A stretch of DNA of 64,000 bases from UBA4416 sp943362175 (GTDB lineage: Bacteria > Bacteroidota > Bacteroidia > B-17B0 > Aurantibacillaceae): assembly GCA_943362175.1 (NCBI GenBank), contig CALRIU020000015.1, positions 59,644-123,643 on the forward strand. The letters run 5' to 3'. Shown here piece after piece: positions 42,032-50,855 of the stretch. Under the pieces are notes generated by a model. That model saw only the letters and a list, made by a program, of their open reading frames with translations. It was not told where the DNA came from and ran no database searches. A program made the position numbers and the translations under genes. How positions within the stretch are numbered: position 1 is the stretch's first letter; each line of letters starts with the position of its first letter.

Positions 42032-42439
42032 ATGAAATATAGAATATTTTATGCGCCGCAAGTATTTGGCGCCTGGGAGAAACTCTTCGTACTAACCTCG
42101 GATGGTCGGTTATATTGTGAATACTTATTTCGATTTATCTTGAATAAAATTGAATTATCTGGGTTTAATTATAACAATTTTACGCCTGCAGATTATTCTT
42201 GGGGTAAAGGCGTCGAAGGGCATAAGGGTATAGCGTTTACGAATTATCAAAGTTGCGAAAAAGAACTTTCATGGGATGAGTATATAAAATTAAAGCCATC
42301 TCCACTTTTGAGTGGATATAACGCAACTGATATAAAAAGACAGATTAAATGGGTTGAAAATTATTTAACTTCTAATGGTCTTAGTCCAATAGATTGGGAT
42401 GAAGCAGGTTTCAATCGTTTTAAAAACATCAAAATTTAA
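42032..42439 (+). CDS. Hypothetical protein, AT-rich orphan
   Basis: 135 aa (MKYRIFYAPQVFGAWEKLFVLTSDGRLYCEY...) rich in aromatic residues, with no signal peptide. SWDEYIKLKPSPLLSG and WVENYLTSNGLSPIDWDEAGFNRF resemble small soluble proteins of polymorphic-toxin immunity size, but no motif proves it. Together with 41453-41779 it forms an AT-rich patch between a permease gene and tRNA-Asp. Codon use favours A/T at third positions unlike the neighbours. Confidence 0.55.
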   Translation: MKYRIFYAPQVFGAWEKLFVLTSDGRLYCEYLFRFILNKIELSGFNYNNFTPADYSWGKGVEGHKGIAFTNYQSCEKELSWDEYIKLKPSPLLSGYNATDIKRQIKWVENYLTSNGLSPIDWDEAGFNRFKNIKI

Positions 42440-42550
42440 TTAGATAAAAAATCCCCTGTCCTGATCGTCCCCATCTTACCAACCCGCGTCATCAGCGTTC
42501 CATTTTTTTCGTTTATGGAAGCAGAGCTTTCAACACGTTGCCAAATTAAA

Positions 42551-42573
42551 AAAGGCGCCTCAAGGGCGCCTTT
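42551..42573. terminator. Bidirectional terminator (tRNA-Asp side)
   Basis: AAAGGCGCC (42551-42559) and GGCGCCTTT (42565-42573) form a perfect 9-bp stem with a 5-nt loop. On the minus strand it is followed by T-rich sequence, so it should end the tRNA-Asp transcript. Confidence 0.8.
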
Positions 42574-42585
42574 TGCATTTTTCCG

Positions 42586-42659
42586 CGGTCTGGACGGGAC
42601 TCGAACCCGCGACCTCCGCCGTGACAGGGCGGCATTCTAACCAGCTGAACTACCAAACC
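42586..42659 (-). tRNA. tRNA-Asp (anticodon GTC)
   Basis: Minus-strand cloverleaf: acceptor GGTTTGG/CCAGACC (one G-U), D arm GTTC..GAAT type, anticodon loop CTGTCAC (GTC) on stem CCGCC/GGCGG, T arm GCGGG/CCCGT-type with TTCGAGT, discriminator G. G34 is the position converted to queuosine. CCA is not encoded. Confidence 0.95.
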
Positions 42660-42676
42660 GTTTTTGTGTTCTGCCG

Positions 42677-42708
42677 GCAAAGAAACTATAAAAAAGGGAA
42701 ATAAACAA
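42677..42708 (-). promoter_or_regulatory. Promoter of tRNA-Asp
   Basis: On the minus strand TTG (42708-42706) is 20 bp before TTTCTTTGC (42685-42677), close to the -33/-7 consensus apart from TT for TA. It overlaps the region upstream of gluQ, whose own weak box TACCTTCGC lies at 42709-42717 on the plus strand. Confidence 0.5.
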
Positions 42709-42739
42709 TACCTTCGCATTTATTTTACACGATTTTTTC

Positions 42740-43630
42740 ATGGCTTCTTCCGGCCTTTTTCGTCAAACGCGATTCGCCCCTACCCCCAGCGGCTACCTGC
42801 ACCTGGGAAATATCTTTTCCTTTGCGCTCACCGCTTCCTTAGCGGAGAGAAGCGGCGCCGGCATCCTGTTGCGCATCGACGATATGGACCGCGAACGGGC
42901 CAACCCTGCTTACATCCACGACATTTTCGACACGTTGCCTTTCCTCGGCCTGCCCTGGAAGGAGGGGCCACAGAATGCGCTGGAGCTGGAAGAACGCTAT
43001 TCTCAGCGTTACCGTTTGGATCTGTACCAACAAGCTTTAGACAAGCTCCTTGATACGGGATTGGTTTATGCCTGCAACTGCTCCCGCGCACAAATCCTGA
43101 AACAGAGCTCCAGCGGCGCTTACCCGGGTACCTGCCGCCACAAAGGTCTGTCGCTGGAGGCGAAGGATGTTGCCTGGCGCCTGAATACGGAAGCGGCAGA
43201 ACCTGTTTCTGTAAAAAGCCTTGATGGTACTTTACTCAAAGCGGCATTACCGGCTGATATGCAGGATCCTGTTATCCGTAAGAAAGACGGCTTTCCTGCT
43301 TACCAGCTGAGCTCTATTGTAGACGATATCCATTTCGGCATTGACCTCATCGTGCGCGGCTACGATCTGTGGCCCTCCACCCTGGTGCAGCTTCATATTG
43401 CTTCGCTTCTGAAGGAAGATCCTTTTTTAAATACAACGTTTTACCATCACCCGCTGATCCTGGACGCCCATCAGCGCAAGCTCTCCAAATCGGCCGGCGA
43501 TACCTCGGTGCATTACCTGCGGCAACAGGGCTTTTCCGCGGAAGAGGTTTATGAACGTCTCGGAAAGGAATTACATCTGTCCGAACCACTCAAGCATTGG
43601 AGGAATCTGCGCTTTATGTCTCCGCATTGA
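42740..43630 (+). CDS. gluQ: Glutamyl-queuosine tRNA(Asp) synthetase
   Basis: 296 aa, a paralogue of the glutamyl-tRNA synthetase catalytic core without the anticodon-binding domain, as in GluQ-RS. RFAPTPSGYLHLGN holds the HIGH equivalent (HLGN, 21-24), RIDDMDRERA the glutamate/ATP site, ACNCSRAQIL...YPGTCRH the zinc ligands characteristic of GluQ-RS, and RKLSKSAGD the KMSKS equivalent. It attaches glutamate to the queuosine base at position 34 of tRNA-Asp. Remarkably, the gene sits head-to-head with the gene for that tRNA, 80 bp apart. Confidence 0.92.
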   Translation: MASSGLFRQTRFAPTPSGYLHLGNIFSFALTASLAERSGAGILLRIDDMDRERANPAYIHDIFDTLPFLGLPWKEGPQNALELEERYSQRYRLDLYQQALDKLLDTGLVYACNCSRAQILKQSSSGAYPGTCRHKGLSLEAKDVAWRLNTEAAEPVSVKSLDGTLLKAALPADMQDPVIRKKDGFPAYQLSSIVDDIHFGIDLIVRGYDLWPSTLVQLHIASLLKEDPFLNTTFYHHPLILDAHQRKLSKSAGDTSVHYLRQQGFSAEEVYERLGKELHLSEPLKHWRNLRFMSPH

Positions 43631-43735
43631 ACATACTCTAATTTTTGGATTTATCCATATCATCTTAAAGCTTAAGAATAACACTTTTAGATGCCGCGCG
43701 TCGCCTGGCAAAACGCGGCGCCGGTGAGCTGTAAA

Positions 43736-43867
43736 TTTTAATTTTTTTAGCTGAGCCCGAAAGAGCTTTAGTTCTCTTTCGGTTGCGAAGCTTAAAAATT
43801 AAAAGAGCGCGGGGCAATCGTTTTGCCTTGATTTTTTTGTTTCTTTTTTCATCAAGGAAAAAAGAAA
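43736..43867. repeat. Stacked hairpins in the gluQ-porin gap
   Basis: CCGAAAGAG (43757-43765) / CTCTTTCGG (43774-43782) is nested in longer A/T arms (TTTTAATTTTTTTAG near 43736 and AAGCTTAAAAATTAAAA near 43788). A second hairpin follows: TTTCTTTTTT (43840-43849) / AAAAAAGAAA (43858-43867), overlapping the pair CCTTGAT/ATCAAGG (43826-43832/43851-43857). Upstream, 43690-43730 is GC-rich (GCCGCGCGTCGCC). The gap 43631-43956 has no gene. Confidence 0.55.
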
Positions 43868-43956
43868 TAGAGAATAAAGAAAAAAACAGGATGATAATCG
43901 ACTAATAGGATAAGATGAGCCAATGACCTTACCTTCCTGGATCACTCTGCAAAACC

Positions 43957-45813
43957 TTAATCAAAAAACAGCCAGTTCACACCAAACTTGAAAGCCCGGT
44001 CGTTTTGCAGATAGCCCGGCCCGAGGGAATAGTTGCTGCCGAGAAAGCCCTGTGTCACATGATCGATTTTCACAAAGATCCTCACCGGGCGGATGCGCGC
44101 ATTCAGGAAGAAATCAATGTAAGGATAATCTCCCACGCTGACACGGGTTTGGGTATAGAATACATTGGTGGCAGGCATGTAATTATAGCCGTAGAAACTG
44201 CTGAAATACTGGCAGCTAAAGCCTACCTGGAGGTTCAGGGCTTTTTTAAACAGGTTCCCCTGGTAATAGAGGGAGCCGTTGAGCACATGATCGGGTACAC
44301 TGATCACATTTTCCTCGGTAGATGCTTGATATACATAGCCGGCATTAAGCCCCAGGTGCCTGAAGAAGAGCATATCCTTCCGGATAAAGCAAGCCATGCT
44401 CTGGATAGCAACCGGAGCCTGCGAAGGCGAAGCATCACTATTGAAGAACAATTGGTTATCCGTATTCTGTACAAATGCTCCCATGCTGAAGCGGTTATCG
44501 GCCGTGGAAATGCTCAGCATGGCCTGCGCTTTATCTGTTGGTGAGAAACTGTGCTTCCAGACGAAATTATTGCTGTACCAGGAGTTGTAAATAAAATCGG
44601 GATGACGCTTTTCAATACCGGCTTTCGCCTGTATCTCAAAGGGCACTTTAAAAACATCGTAGGCTATTTTTAAGCGGTATTTGATCCCGGCTTCCAGCTG
44701 ATAATCATTCTGATTCGAGCCTTGATAAATGTAAGCTGTCTTAACGAACGCATTAAAATGAGTTGTATTCATAAAGAGGCCGGCATCCACACTGTTGTTC
44801 ACAAAGGTGGTATCGTCGTATTGATAGAGCTGCGTGAATTCATTCTTAATGCCAAATTGCAGGCTTGTGAACAAAGGGCGGATCCGCAGGGTGTAATGCC
44901 CGGAGTTGGTAATCGTTCTCCAGTGCGTAGAATCCATCGTGGCCGCGGTATCGAGGTAATAATAAGGATAGAATTGATCGTTTGCCAGACCATTATCAAT
45001 GTACTTGGTATAATTTCCGGTATAGTTCAGCTTATAATCCACCACATGCGACAGCACCGTGGAGCTGTCCTCTACGGCGTTGAGCCTGAACCAGGGGTTG
45101 ACCTCTACCGTGGTAAAGCGCACTTCGCGGCGTGCCTGGCTCAGGTACACGGGCAGCAATTGCTTGGTGACGCGTGCATCTTTTTTAAATAAGGAATCGT
45201 TCGAGATCCCGCCGCTTTCATTATGCTTCAGCTTATTAAATAAGAAATAAGCATAATAGCCCGCCCTGCCTTTCTTGCCGGTATAGTTGGAAGAGGTGTA
45301 CAGGTTATCCGTAAAGCTCACCTGCCTGCGGTAAAACCCGATGCTGCTGTAGCGGTTGAGGCGCAGCGTGAGGTTGAGCCTGTTTTTGAAGGTATGCGAA
45401 AATACCAGGCGGAACATCTGCTCCTGCTTGGTTCCGGCAATCCCGGTGAGGCTGCCGTAAGGCCCTTTGGTCTGGTAGAATTTCACCTGGCCCTCGGAGA
45501 TCATATCGTTCTCATACGGCGGCTGGTAGAACTTAAAGCCCAGGGAGCGCTGCTGATACTTCAGGAACAACGACTCCGAAGGCAGGCCGATATTGCCGCT
45601 TCGGTTTTTGGGGTAATAATTCTGGAAATCCGTCAGGATGGTATCCGTGGGGTTGTTCTGAAAGCCTTCCAGGTTGCTTCTCGCCTCATTGGTAAGCGTC
45701 CGTACATGGCTGCTATCGGTGATATAGACGACCTGCGCCGGCGAGATCATACAGGCCAGTAAAAAACAGGCGCATAGCAGAAAAGCGTTAACCGTATTGT
45801 TTGAAAAAAGCAT
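43957..45813 (-). CDS. Putative porin (Porin_10-like beta-barrel)
   Basis: 618 aa with signal peptide (FLLCACFLLACMISPAQVV). The rest alternates amphipathic strands and tight turns, as in outer-membrane barrels, for example KNRLNLTLRLNRYSSIGFYRRQVSFTDNLY, and ends FKFGVNWLFFD with a terminal aromatic residue suited to BAM recognition. NRSGNIGLPSESLFLKYQQRSLGFKFYQPPYEND is an early segment common to the Bacteroidota putative-porin family. Transport role is inferred. It is followed on the transcript by nothing closer than the convergent gluQ region. Confidence 0.82.
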   Translation of the reverse strand: MLFSNNTVNAFLLCACFLLACMISPAQVVYITDSSHVRTLTNEARSNLEGFQNNPTDTILTDFQNYYPKNRSGNIGLPSESLFLKYQQRSLGFKFYQPPYENDMISEGQVKFYQTKGPYGSLTGIAGTKQEQMFRLVFSHTFKNRLNLTLRLNRYSSIGFYRRQVSFTDNLYTSSNYTGKKGRAGYYAYFLFNKLKHNESGGISNDSLFKKDARVTKQLLPVYLSQARREVRFTTVEVNPWFRLNAVEDSSTVLSHVVDYKLNYTGNYTKYIDNGLANDQFYPYYYLDTAATMDSTHWRTITNSGHYTLRIRPLFTSLQFGIKNEFTQLYQYDDTTFVNNSVDAGLFMNTTHFNAFVKTAYIYQGSNQNDYQLEAGIKYRLKIAYDVFKVPFEIQAKAGIEKRHPDFIYNSWYSNNFVWKHSFSPTDKAQAMLSISTADNRFSMGAFVQNTDNQLFFNSDASPSQAPVAIQSMACFIRKDMLFFRHLGLNAGYVYQASTEENVISVPDHVLNGSLYYQGNLFKKALNLQVGFSCQYFSSFYGYNYMPATNVFYTQTRVSVGDYPYIDFFLNARIRPVRIFVKIDHVTQGFLGSNYSLGPGYLQNDRAFKFGVNWLFFD

Positions 45814-45820
45814 GAAGGAC

Positions 45821-45829
45821 CGAAAGGTA
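45821..45829 (-). promoter_or_regulatory. -7-like box of porin gene
   Basis: It reads TACCTTTCG on the minus strand, 7 bp before the start at 45813. It deviates from TAnnTTTG at one base. If real the message has a very short leader. Confidence 0.35.
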
Positions 45830-45834
45830 CAAAT

Positions 45835-46866
45835 TTACAATTTATCGAAGAAATGCTCTTCCACATCAAAGGTAGATTTGATACCTACCTGGCTGAAGTC
45901 GGATTCCAGCCATTTGGTGGCTGTCTGGCGCCCGCGTTCCTTCAGGCTCAGCAGAAAGTCCCAGGAGGTGTTCATCTTACTGCTGTAGCTGAGCTGGCTC
46001 AGGGCATCGTAGCCCGAAATAGTATGCACGAAGATCTCGCGGTTTACTTTATCATCGGTTTTCAGGATCCCGTTGCGGATCAGCTCGTTCCTGTAGTGGA
46101 TCAGCTTCATTTCGTTGATCAGGCTGCTGTTGAAGGAGATTTCATTGACCCTGTCGGCAATATCGCGGGCCGTTGTGGGAACGGAATTAATATTAATGGA
46201 ATTAATCTTTATTAACACAATATCCCTTAAAGTCGTATTGGTGATGATCGGAAAAATAGGAGGATTTCCCATGTAGCCCCCATCCCAGTAATATTCGTTC
46301 TCGATCTTCACCGCCTGGAAAAGGAAAGGCAGGCAGGCCGAAGCCAACACCGCATCCACGGTGATTTCCTTGTTGGTGAAAATCTTGGCGCGGTTGGTTT
46401 TCACATTGGTCGCGCAGATAAACAGCTTCTTTTTATTATACAACTTCAGCTCGTTGAAGTCGATCAGGTCGGTGAGGATATCACGAAGCGGATTGTAATT
46501 AAAGGGATTGAAGTTATAGGGCGACATGTACTGCGTCATGTTATTGAAGAACATGTAACCGGGCGAATTGTAAATATCGCCGCCGCCAAAGAGCCTGTCG
46601 AAGCTACTGGGCTTGAAAAGGCCGCCCGCCTGGGCAATGCGCCGCCACAGCTGTTCCAGTAATTGTTTAGCTGCTTTGGGCCCGCCTACATGAAGGCCAT
46701 AGGCACAGGTAACGGCATTCACGGCTCCGGCACTGGTGCCGCACATCGATTCTGCAATGAGATCGTCTACTTCCAGTAACCTGTCCAACACGCCCCAGGT
46801 AAAGGCGCCATGCGCGCCGCCGCCCTGCAAAGCGATCCCTACTTTTTTTGCTTCAGAGTGACTCAT
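45835..46866 (-). CDS. Patatin-like phospholipase
   Basis: 343 aa without signal peptide. GIALQGGGAHGAF (residues 10-22) is the oxyanion-hole loop, MCGTSAGAVN carries the nucleophile Ser45, and YYWDGGYMGNPP the second member of the Ser-Asp dyad. This family hydrolyses acyl esters of phospholipids. GGG-HG-type starts and the 340-aa length fit cytosolic bacterial patatins (RssA/PNPLA group). It is 21 bp upstream of the porin gene start on the same strand, so cotranscription with the porin is possible. Confidence 0.9.
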   Translation of the reverse strand: MSHSEAKKVGIALQGGGAHGAFTWGVLDRLLEVDDLIAESMCGTSAGAVNAVTCAYGLHVGGPKAAKQLLEQLWRRIAQAGGLFKPSSFDRLFGGGDIYNSPGYMFFNNMTQYMSPYNFNPFNYNPLRDILTDLIDFNELKLYNKKKLFICATNVKTNRAKIFTNKEITVDAVLASACLPFLFQAVKIENEYYWDGGYMGNPPIFPIITNTTLRDIVLIKINSININSVPTTARDIADRVNEISFNSSLINEMKLIHYRNELIRNGILKTDDKVNREIFVHTISGYDALSQLSYSSKMNTSWDFLLSLKERGRQTATKWLESDFSQVGIKSTFDVEEHFFDKL

Positions 46867-46993
46867 TCTATATCAAATACATTTAGTCCTAAATTCATTC
46901 AGGGGTTTCAATCCAATCAAATATAACTATATTCCTTAAGGATCAAAATTAAATAAGACGAGGAGATTATTTGGGGCGATAAATGCGCACAGG

Positions 46994-47137
46994 TTTCGAC
47001 TCCGCTCAGCCAGCGCCATGTTCGTTAGTGTGTTCCTGAAATATCAGTTCGGGCGAAGCCGGGAACAGCAAAGCCAATATCAGAACGCGTCCCGACTCCG
47101 CTCAGGGCGACAGTGTCATCACCCTGAGCGAAACCGA
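46994..47137. repeat. REP-like motifs in the patatin-DPP4 gap
   Basis: TTTCGACTCCGCTCAGC (46994-47010) and a paired set CTCAGGG (47101-47107) / CCCTGAG (47122-47128) around a short loop. These are copies of the recurring TTCGACTnCGCTCAG palindrome. Nothing else is seen in 46867-47150. Confidence 0.6.
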
Positions 47138-47150
47138 ACGACAAAATAAC

Positions 47151-49334
47151 TTACAAATTCTCCTTCACGAACTTGAGCATCTTGTTATACAGGTGCGCCC
47201 TGGTATAGCCACCGTAAATGCCATGGTTCTTGTTTGGATAGGTCATAAATTCGAACGGAATATTATTCTTCACCAGGGCGTTGGCCAGCTCCATCGAGTT
47301 CTGATAATGCACATTATCATCGCCGCTGCCATGCACCAGCAGGAATTTACCTTTGATGTTTTTAGTAAAGTTCACCGGCGAGTTATCCTCATAGCCGCTT
47401 TTATTATCGGCAGGCTTACGCAGGAAACGCTCCGTGTAAATATTATCATAGAATTTCCAGTTGGTAACAGGCGCTACCGCAATCGCCGCTTTAAAGTAAT
47501 CGGCTCCTTTGCTGATAAGTAATGATGCCATGTAACCGCCATAGCTCCATCCCTGGAAACCAATGCGATTTTTATCCACATACGGAAGCGTGCCGATATA
47601 CCTGGCAGCATCGATCTGGTCGAGCGTTTCCAGTTTTCCTAACTGTAAATACGTGCAATGTTTGAATTCCCTTCCGCGCCCCAGTGTTCCACGGCCATCC
47701 ACGCATACCACCATGTAGCCTTCCTGGTTGAGCAGGGAATGCCACCAGAAGTCGAAGGTTTCCCAGGCGTTGTTACACTCGTTGGATCCCGGACCATTGT
47801 AGGCAAACATGTAAACAGGGTATTTTTTGGCCGGATCAAAATTCTGCGGCTTCATCATCCAGCCGTTCAGCTCCACGCCTTCCGTATTTTTAAACGTAAA
47901 AAATTCTTTTTTGGATAATTTGTATTCGCCCATTCTCGTTTTCAGGTCGGTGTTGCTTTCCAGCACTTTGATGAGCTTGCCATCAGCGCTGTGCAATTCG
48001 TATACCGGCGGTGTGTTGGCATTGGAGTAGGTGCTCACATAATACTTCAGACCGGTGCTGAACTCTGCCGAAGTCGTTCCGTCCTGGGTCGACAATCTTT
48101 TTTTGGCGCTGCCATCCAGCTTCACGCTGTAGATGTCGCGGTTGATCTGCCCGTTCTCTGTAGAGATATAATATAAGGTGTTCGATTTTTCATCGTAGCC
48201 TTCAAAAGAGATCACATCCCAGTTTCCTTTGGTAATCTGGTTGACCAGCTTCCCGGTATTATCATAATAATACAGGTGGTTGTAATTGTCTTTTTCGCTG
48301 CTCCAGATAAAGCCTTTGCTGTTTGGCAGAAAAGTCAGGTCATCGGTAATGTCGATGTACGTTTTGGATTCTTCCGTCAACACCGTTTTCGTGCTTCCGT
48401 CAGCCGCATTGGCATACAGGAGCTCGAGCTTATTCTGCAGGCGGTTCATGCGTTGCAGCGATAGCACGTTCTTATCGGTGGTCCACTGGATGCGCGGAAT
48501 GTAGATGTCCGTTTCTGTGCCGATGTCCACGTTTGTGGTTTTACCTGTCGCCACATCAAAGACATGTACGCTCAGGATCGAGTTGTTCTCTCCTGCTTTC
48601 GGGTATTTGAACGTCACCTTATCCGGGTACAGGTTATTATGATACGTATCGAAGGTATATTCCTTCACCTTGCTTTCATCAAACCGCACAAAGGCCAGCT
48701 TGCTGCCGTCGGCATTCCATTCAAAATAATCAGGCTTGCTGAATTCCTCTTCATATACCCAGTCGGCCCAGCCGTTCTTGATCTCGTTCAGCTTTCCGTC
48801 GCTGGTTACCTGCGTTTCCTTGCCGGCACCGAGGTCTTTGATGAAGAGGTTATTGTTCCTCACAAAGGCGACCTTATTTCCAACAGGCGAAAAGGTAGCG
48901 AACATTTGCTTTCCGCCTTCCGAGAGCTCTTCCGTTTTCCCGGATTTGAGGTCATACACATAATTTCTCTGAACGGCCGAATGGCGGTAAATCCCTTCTG
49001 CCTCCAGGGAAAAGAACAGCTTGCTTTCATCGGGGCTAAAGGAATAGCCGCTGATGTCGATGGTTTGGTCCTTATACTTCACGGCAGAGCCCTTCACCAG
49101 CACGGCTACTTTCTTACCGCTCTTAAGATCGTATTTGACGATGTTCTGAAAATCGCCATCGGGCTCGAGGTCTGTATAATGTGTTCCGTCTTTCATGACG
49201 TTGAAGCCGCCCGCCGATTGAGGCATAAAGGCATATTTAGTCCAGAGATCGTCGATGGTGATTTGTTTTTGCGCCTGCATAGGCTGCACTAGAGCCAGCG
49301 ACAGGCCAAATGACAGGAATACGTTTTTTATCAT
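47151..49334 (-). CDS. S9 family prolyl dipeptidyl peptidase (DPP4-like)
   Basis: 727 aa with signal peptide (MIKNVFLSFGLSLALVQPMQAQ). The N-terminal DPP4-type beta-propeller (about 40-480) carries YVYEEEFSKPDYFEWNADG, the substrate N-terminus-binding double-Glu region. The alpha/beta hydrolase part shows GWSYGGYMAS with the nucleophile near residue 596, LLVHGSGDDNVHYQNS with the Asp, and YPNKNHGIYGG with the His. It removes X-Pro or X-Ala dipeptides in the periplasm. With the S46 peptidase at 58368 it indicates dipeptide-based protein nutrition. Confidence 0.93.
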   Translation of the reverse strand: MIKNVFLSFGLSLALVQPMQAQKQITIDDLWTKYAFMPQSAGGFNVMKDGTHYTDLEPDGDFQNIVKYDLKSGKKVAVLVKGSAVKYKDQTIDISGYSFSPDESKLFFSLEAEGIYRHSAVQRNYVYDLKSGKTEELSEGGKQMFATFSPVGNKVAFVRNNNLFIKDLGAGKETQVTSDGKLNEIKNGWADWVYEEEFSKPDYFEWNADGSKLAFVRFDESKVKEYTFDTYHNNLYPDKVTFKYPKAGENNSILSVHVFDVATGKTTNVDIGTETDIYIPRIQWTTDKNVLSLQRMNRLQNKLELLYANAADGSTKTVLTEESKTYIDITDDLTFLPNSKGFIWSSEKDNYNHLYYYDNTGKLVNQITKGNWDVISFEGYDEKSNTLYYISTENGQINRDIYSVKLDGSAKKRLSTQDGTTSAEFSTGLKYYVSTYSNANTPPVYELHSADGKLIKVLESNTDLKTRMGEYKLSKKEFFTFKNTEGVELNGWMMKPQNFDPAKKYPVYMFAYNGPGSNECNNAWETFDFWWHSLLNQEGYMVVCVDGRGTLGRGREFKHCTYLQLGKLETLDQIDAARYIGTLPYVDKNRIGFQGWSYGGYMASLLISKGADYFKAAIAVAPVTNWKFYDNIYTERFLRKPADNKSGYEDNSPVNFTKNIKGKFLLVHGSGDDNVHYQNSMELANALVKNNIPFEFMTYPNKNHGIYGGYTRAHLYNKMLKFVKENL

Positions 49335-49487
49335 AGATGTAGTAGCTTAAAATGTTGTTTGCTGGCATGAAGATAATCATTACTCCCTATTGACAAACAG
49401 TATTTTACTCAAACGGTAACTATGTTAAATAAATGAGTTGAAATTAATGTGAATTTTGAGTAGATTAGCATTATCTAAAACTAAACC

Positions 49488-50234
49488 ATGCAGACTTTCA
49501 AAACCATTATTATTGACGACGAAGAGAATAGCAGAAGCAACACGCGCGCGATGCTCGAGAACTACTGCCCTGAAATTGAGATCATTGCCGAAGCCGGAAG
49601 TGGAATTGAAGGAAAAAAAATGATCCAGGAGCTGAAACCGCAGGTTGTTTTCTGTGACATTAATATGCCGGGCATGACCGGCCTTGAAATGATAGAAGGT
49701 TTAGTACACCGCGATTTCTGCCTTATTTTTCTGACGGCCTACAGCGAGCACGGGATCAACGCCGTGAAAGCAGGCGCCATCGACTACTTGCTGAAACCGC
49801 TTCTGTTGAGCGAGCTCCAGGGCGCCGTGAAAAAAGTAGTGCAGCACTACGAGCAAAAAGGCGGAGCTACGACGGCCACGGGCAGCAACGATAAAAACCT
49901 CGTTCTCATCAATCACAGCAAAGGCTTTACCCTGATTGATTATAAAGATATCATCTGGCTGGAAGCTTCCGATAATTACACGAACCTGTTCCTCAACACC
50001 GGAAAAAAAATTGTGGCATCCAAAACCCTGAAAGAGTTTGAAGCCATCCTGCCTACCAACGTGTTTTTCCGCATCCACCGCTCCTCCCTCATCAATATCG
50101 ATTTCATTAAGGAATATTCGAATGCGGAAGGCGGCACCATCATCATGGCCGACGGCACGAGCATTCAGGTTTCCAAAGCACGCTCCCAGGAGTTCAGCGA
50201 GTTCATCAAGACCCGCGCCGTAACACCGAAATAA
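49488..50234 (+). CDS. LytTR-family response regulator
   Basis: 248 aa. The receiver domain (1-120) has IIIDDEENSRS, phospho-acceptor Asp57 in VVFCDINMPGMTG, FLTAYSEHGINAVKAGAIDYLLKPL. The LytTR DNA-binding domain covers about 140-240 (NLVLINHSKGFTLIDYKDIIWLEASDNYTNLFL... FFRIHRSSLINIDFIKEY). The kinase partner is almost certainly the propeller histidine kinase 620 bp downstream at 50856. The two are separated by a structured repeat element rather than fused in an operon. Confidence 0.92.
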   Translation: MQTFKTIIIDDEENSRSNTRAMLENYCPEIEIIAEAGSGIEGKKMIQELKPQVVFCDINMPGMTGLEMIEGLVHRDFCLIFLTAYSEHGINAVKAGAIDYLLKPLLLSELQGAVKKVVQHYEQKGGATTATGSNDKNLVLINHSKGFTLIDYKDIIWLEASDNYTNLFLNTGKKIVASKTLKEFEAILPTNVFFRIHRSSLINIDFIKEYSNAEGGTIIMADGTSIQVSKARSQEFSEFIKTRAVTPK

Positions 50235-50358
50235 GAGAACAGCCTGTTTAACGATTTATTTTTCAATCAGCCTCTGCCATCAAATCAGGGGCTGATTTGT
50301 TTTTTGGGATGATCATTTTTATTCCGAAAATCTCAACGACTCTTACTAAGTAAATTTT

Positions 50359-50704
50359 GAGCATGCCTCTGCAAAGAGGCGGCGGAGTCGCGCTGTCGCT
50401 GCAATCTTTTGCTGCCCTTCGCTGCCCTTCGACTTCGCTCAGGGTGACAGCTCTGCGTCCTGCAAAAAGGATTTTCGTAACCATCGCTCACGCCGCCATA
50501 CACTCGTCCATGAGAAAATCTGAAATCCCGGATTATCCGGGCAGGGATAGAACGAAAATCCTTTTACGGAACGCAGTGGAGTAAAAGATTGGAGTGATAG
50601 CCCGGCCGTCCCGTCACCGGCATTGGAAAGAACATAAAAGCATCATTAACCGGATAGAAAGCCCGAATGTCCTTAGCCGTAGCGGGACGGGCCCGCCAAA
50701 AAAT
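50359..50704. repeat. Interspersed structured repeat, copy 4
   Basis: The left part has GCATGCCTCTGCAAAGAGGC, CGCTGTCGCTGCAATC, then a hairpin TTTTGC.../GCAAAAAGGATT with a REP-like core in its loop (50425-50449), then CGTAACCATCGCTCACGCC. The right part has GAAAATCCTTTTACGGAACG, AAAGATTGGAGTGATAGCCCGGCCG and GGGACGGGCCCGCC. The element lies between the LytTR regulator gene and its presumed kinase. The rest of 50235-50855 shows no gene. Confidence 0.65.
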
Positions 50705-50855
50705 CACCCTTTCTCAGACAGCGTTCTTGCAGGTAGCCTTATCTTTTTTGCTTCCCCTTTTATCTTTTGAAGCCGTTTATTCTGACGTTTACCCGGGTAT
50801 TTGAACCGTTTGCCATTCTTGCTTCTTCGGTTTCATATATTTTACCTATTTTTAT

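Noticed and set aside
42586..42659. tRNA-Asp as an integration site of a mobile island
   Set aside because: No integrase gene, no duplicated tRNA 3' end and no mobility genes were found nearby, although the adjacent DNA is AT-rich.
48564..49292. 242-codon plus-strand frame inside the DPP4-like gene
   Set aside because: Antisense shadow of a well-supported S9 peptidase.
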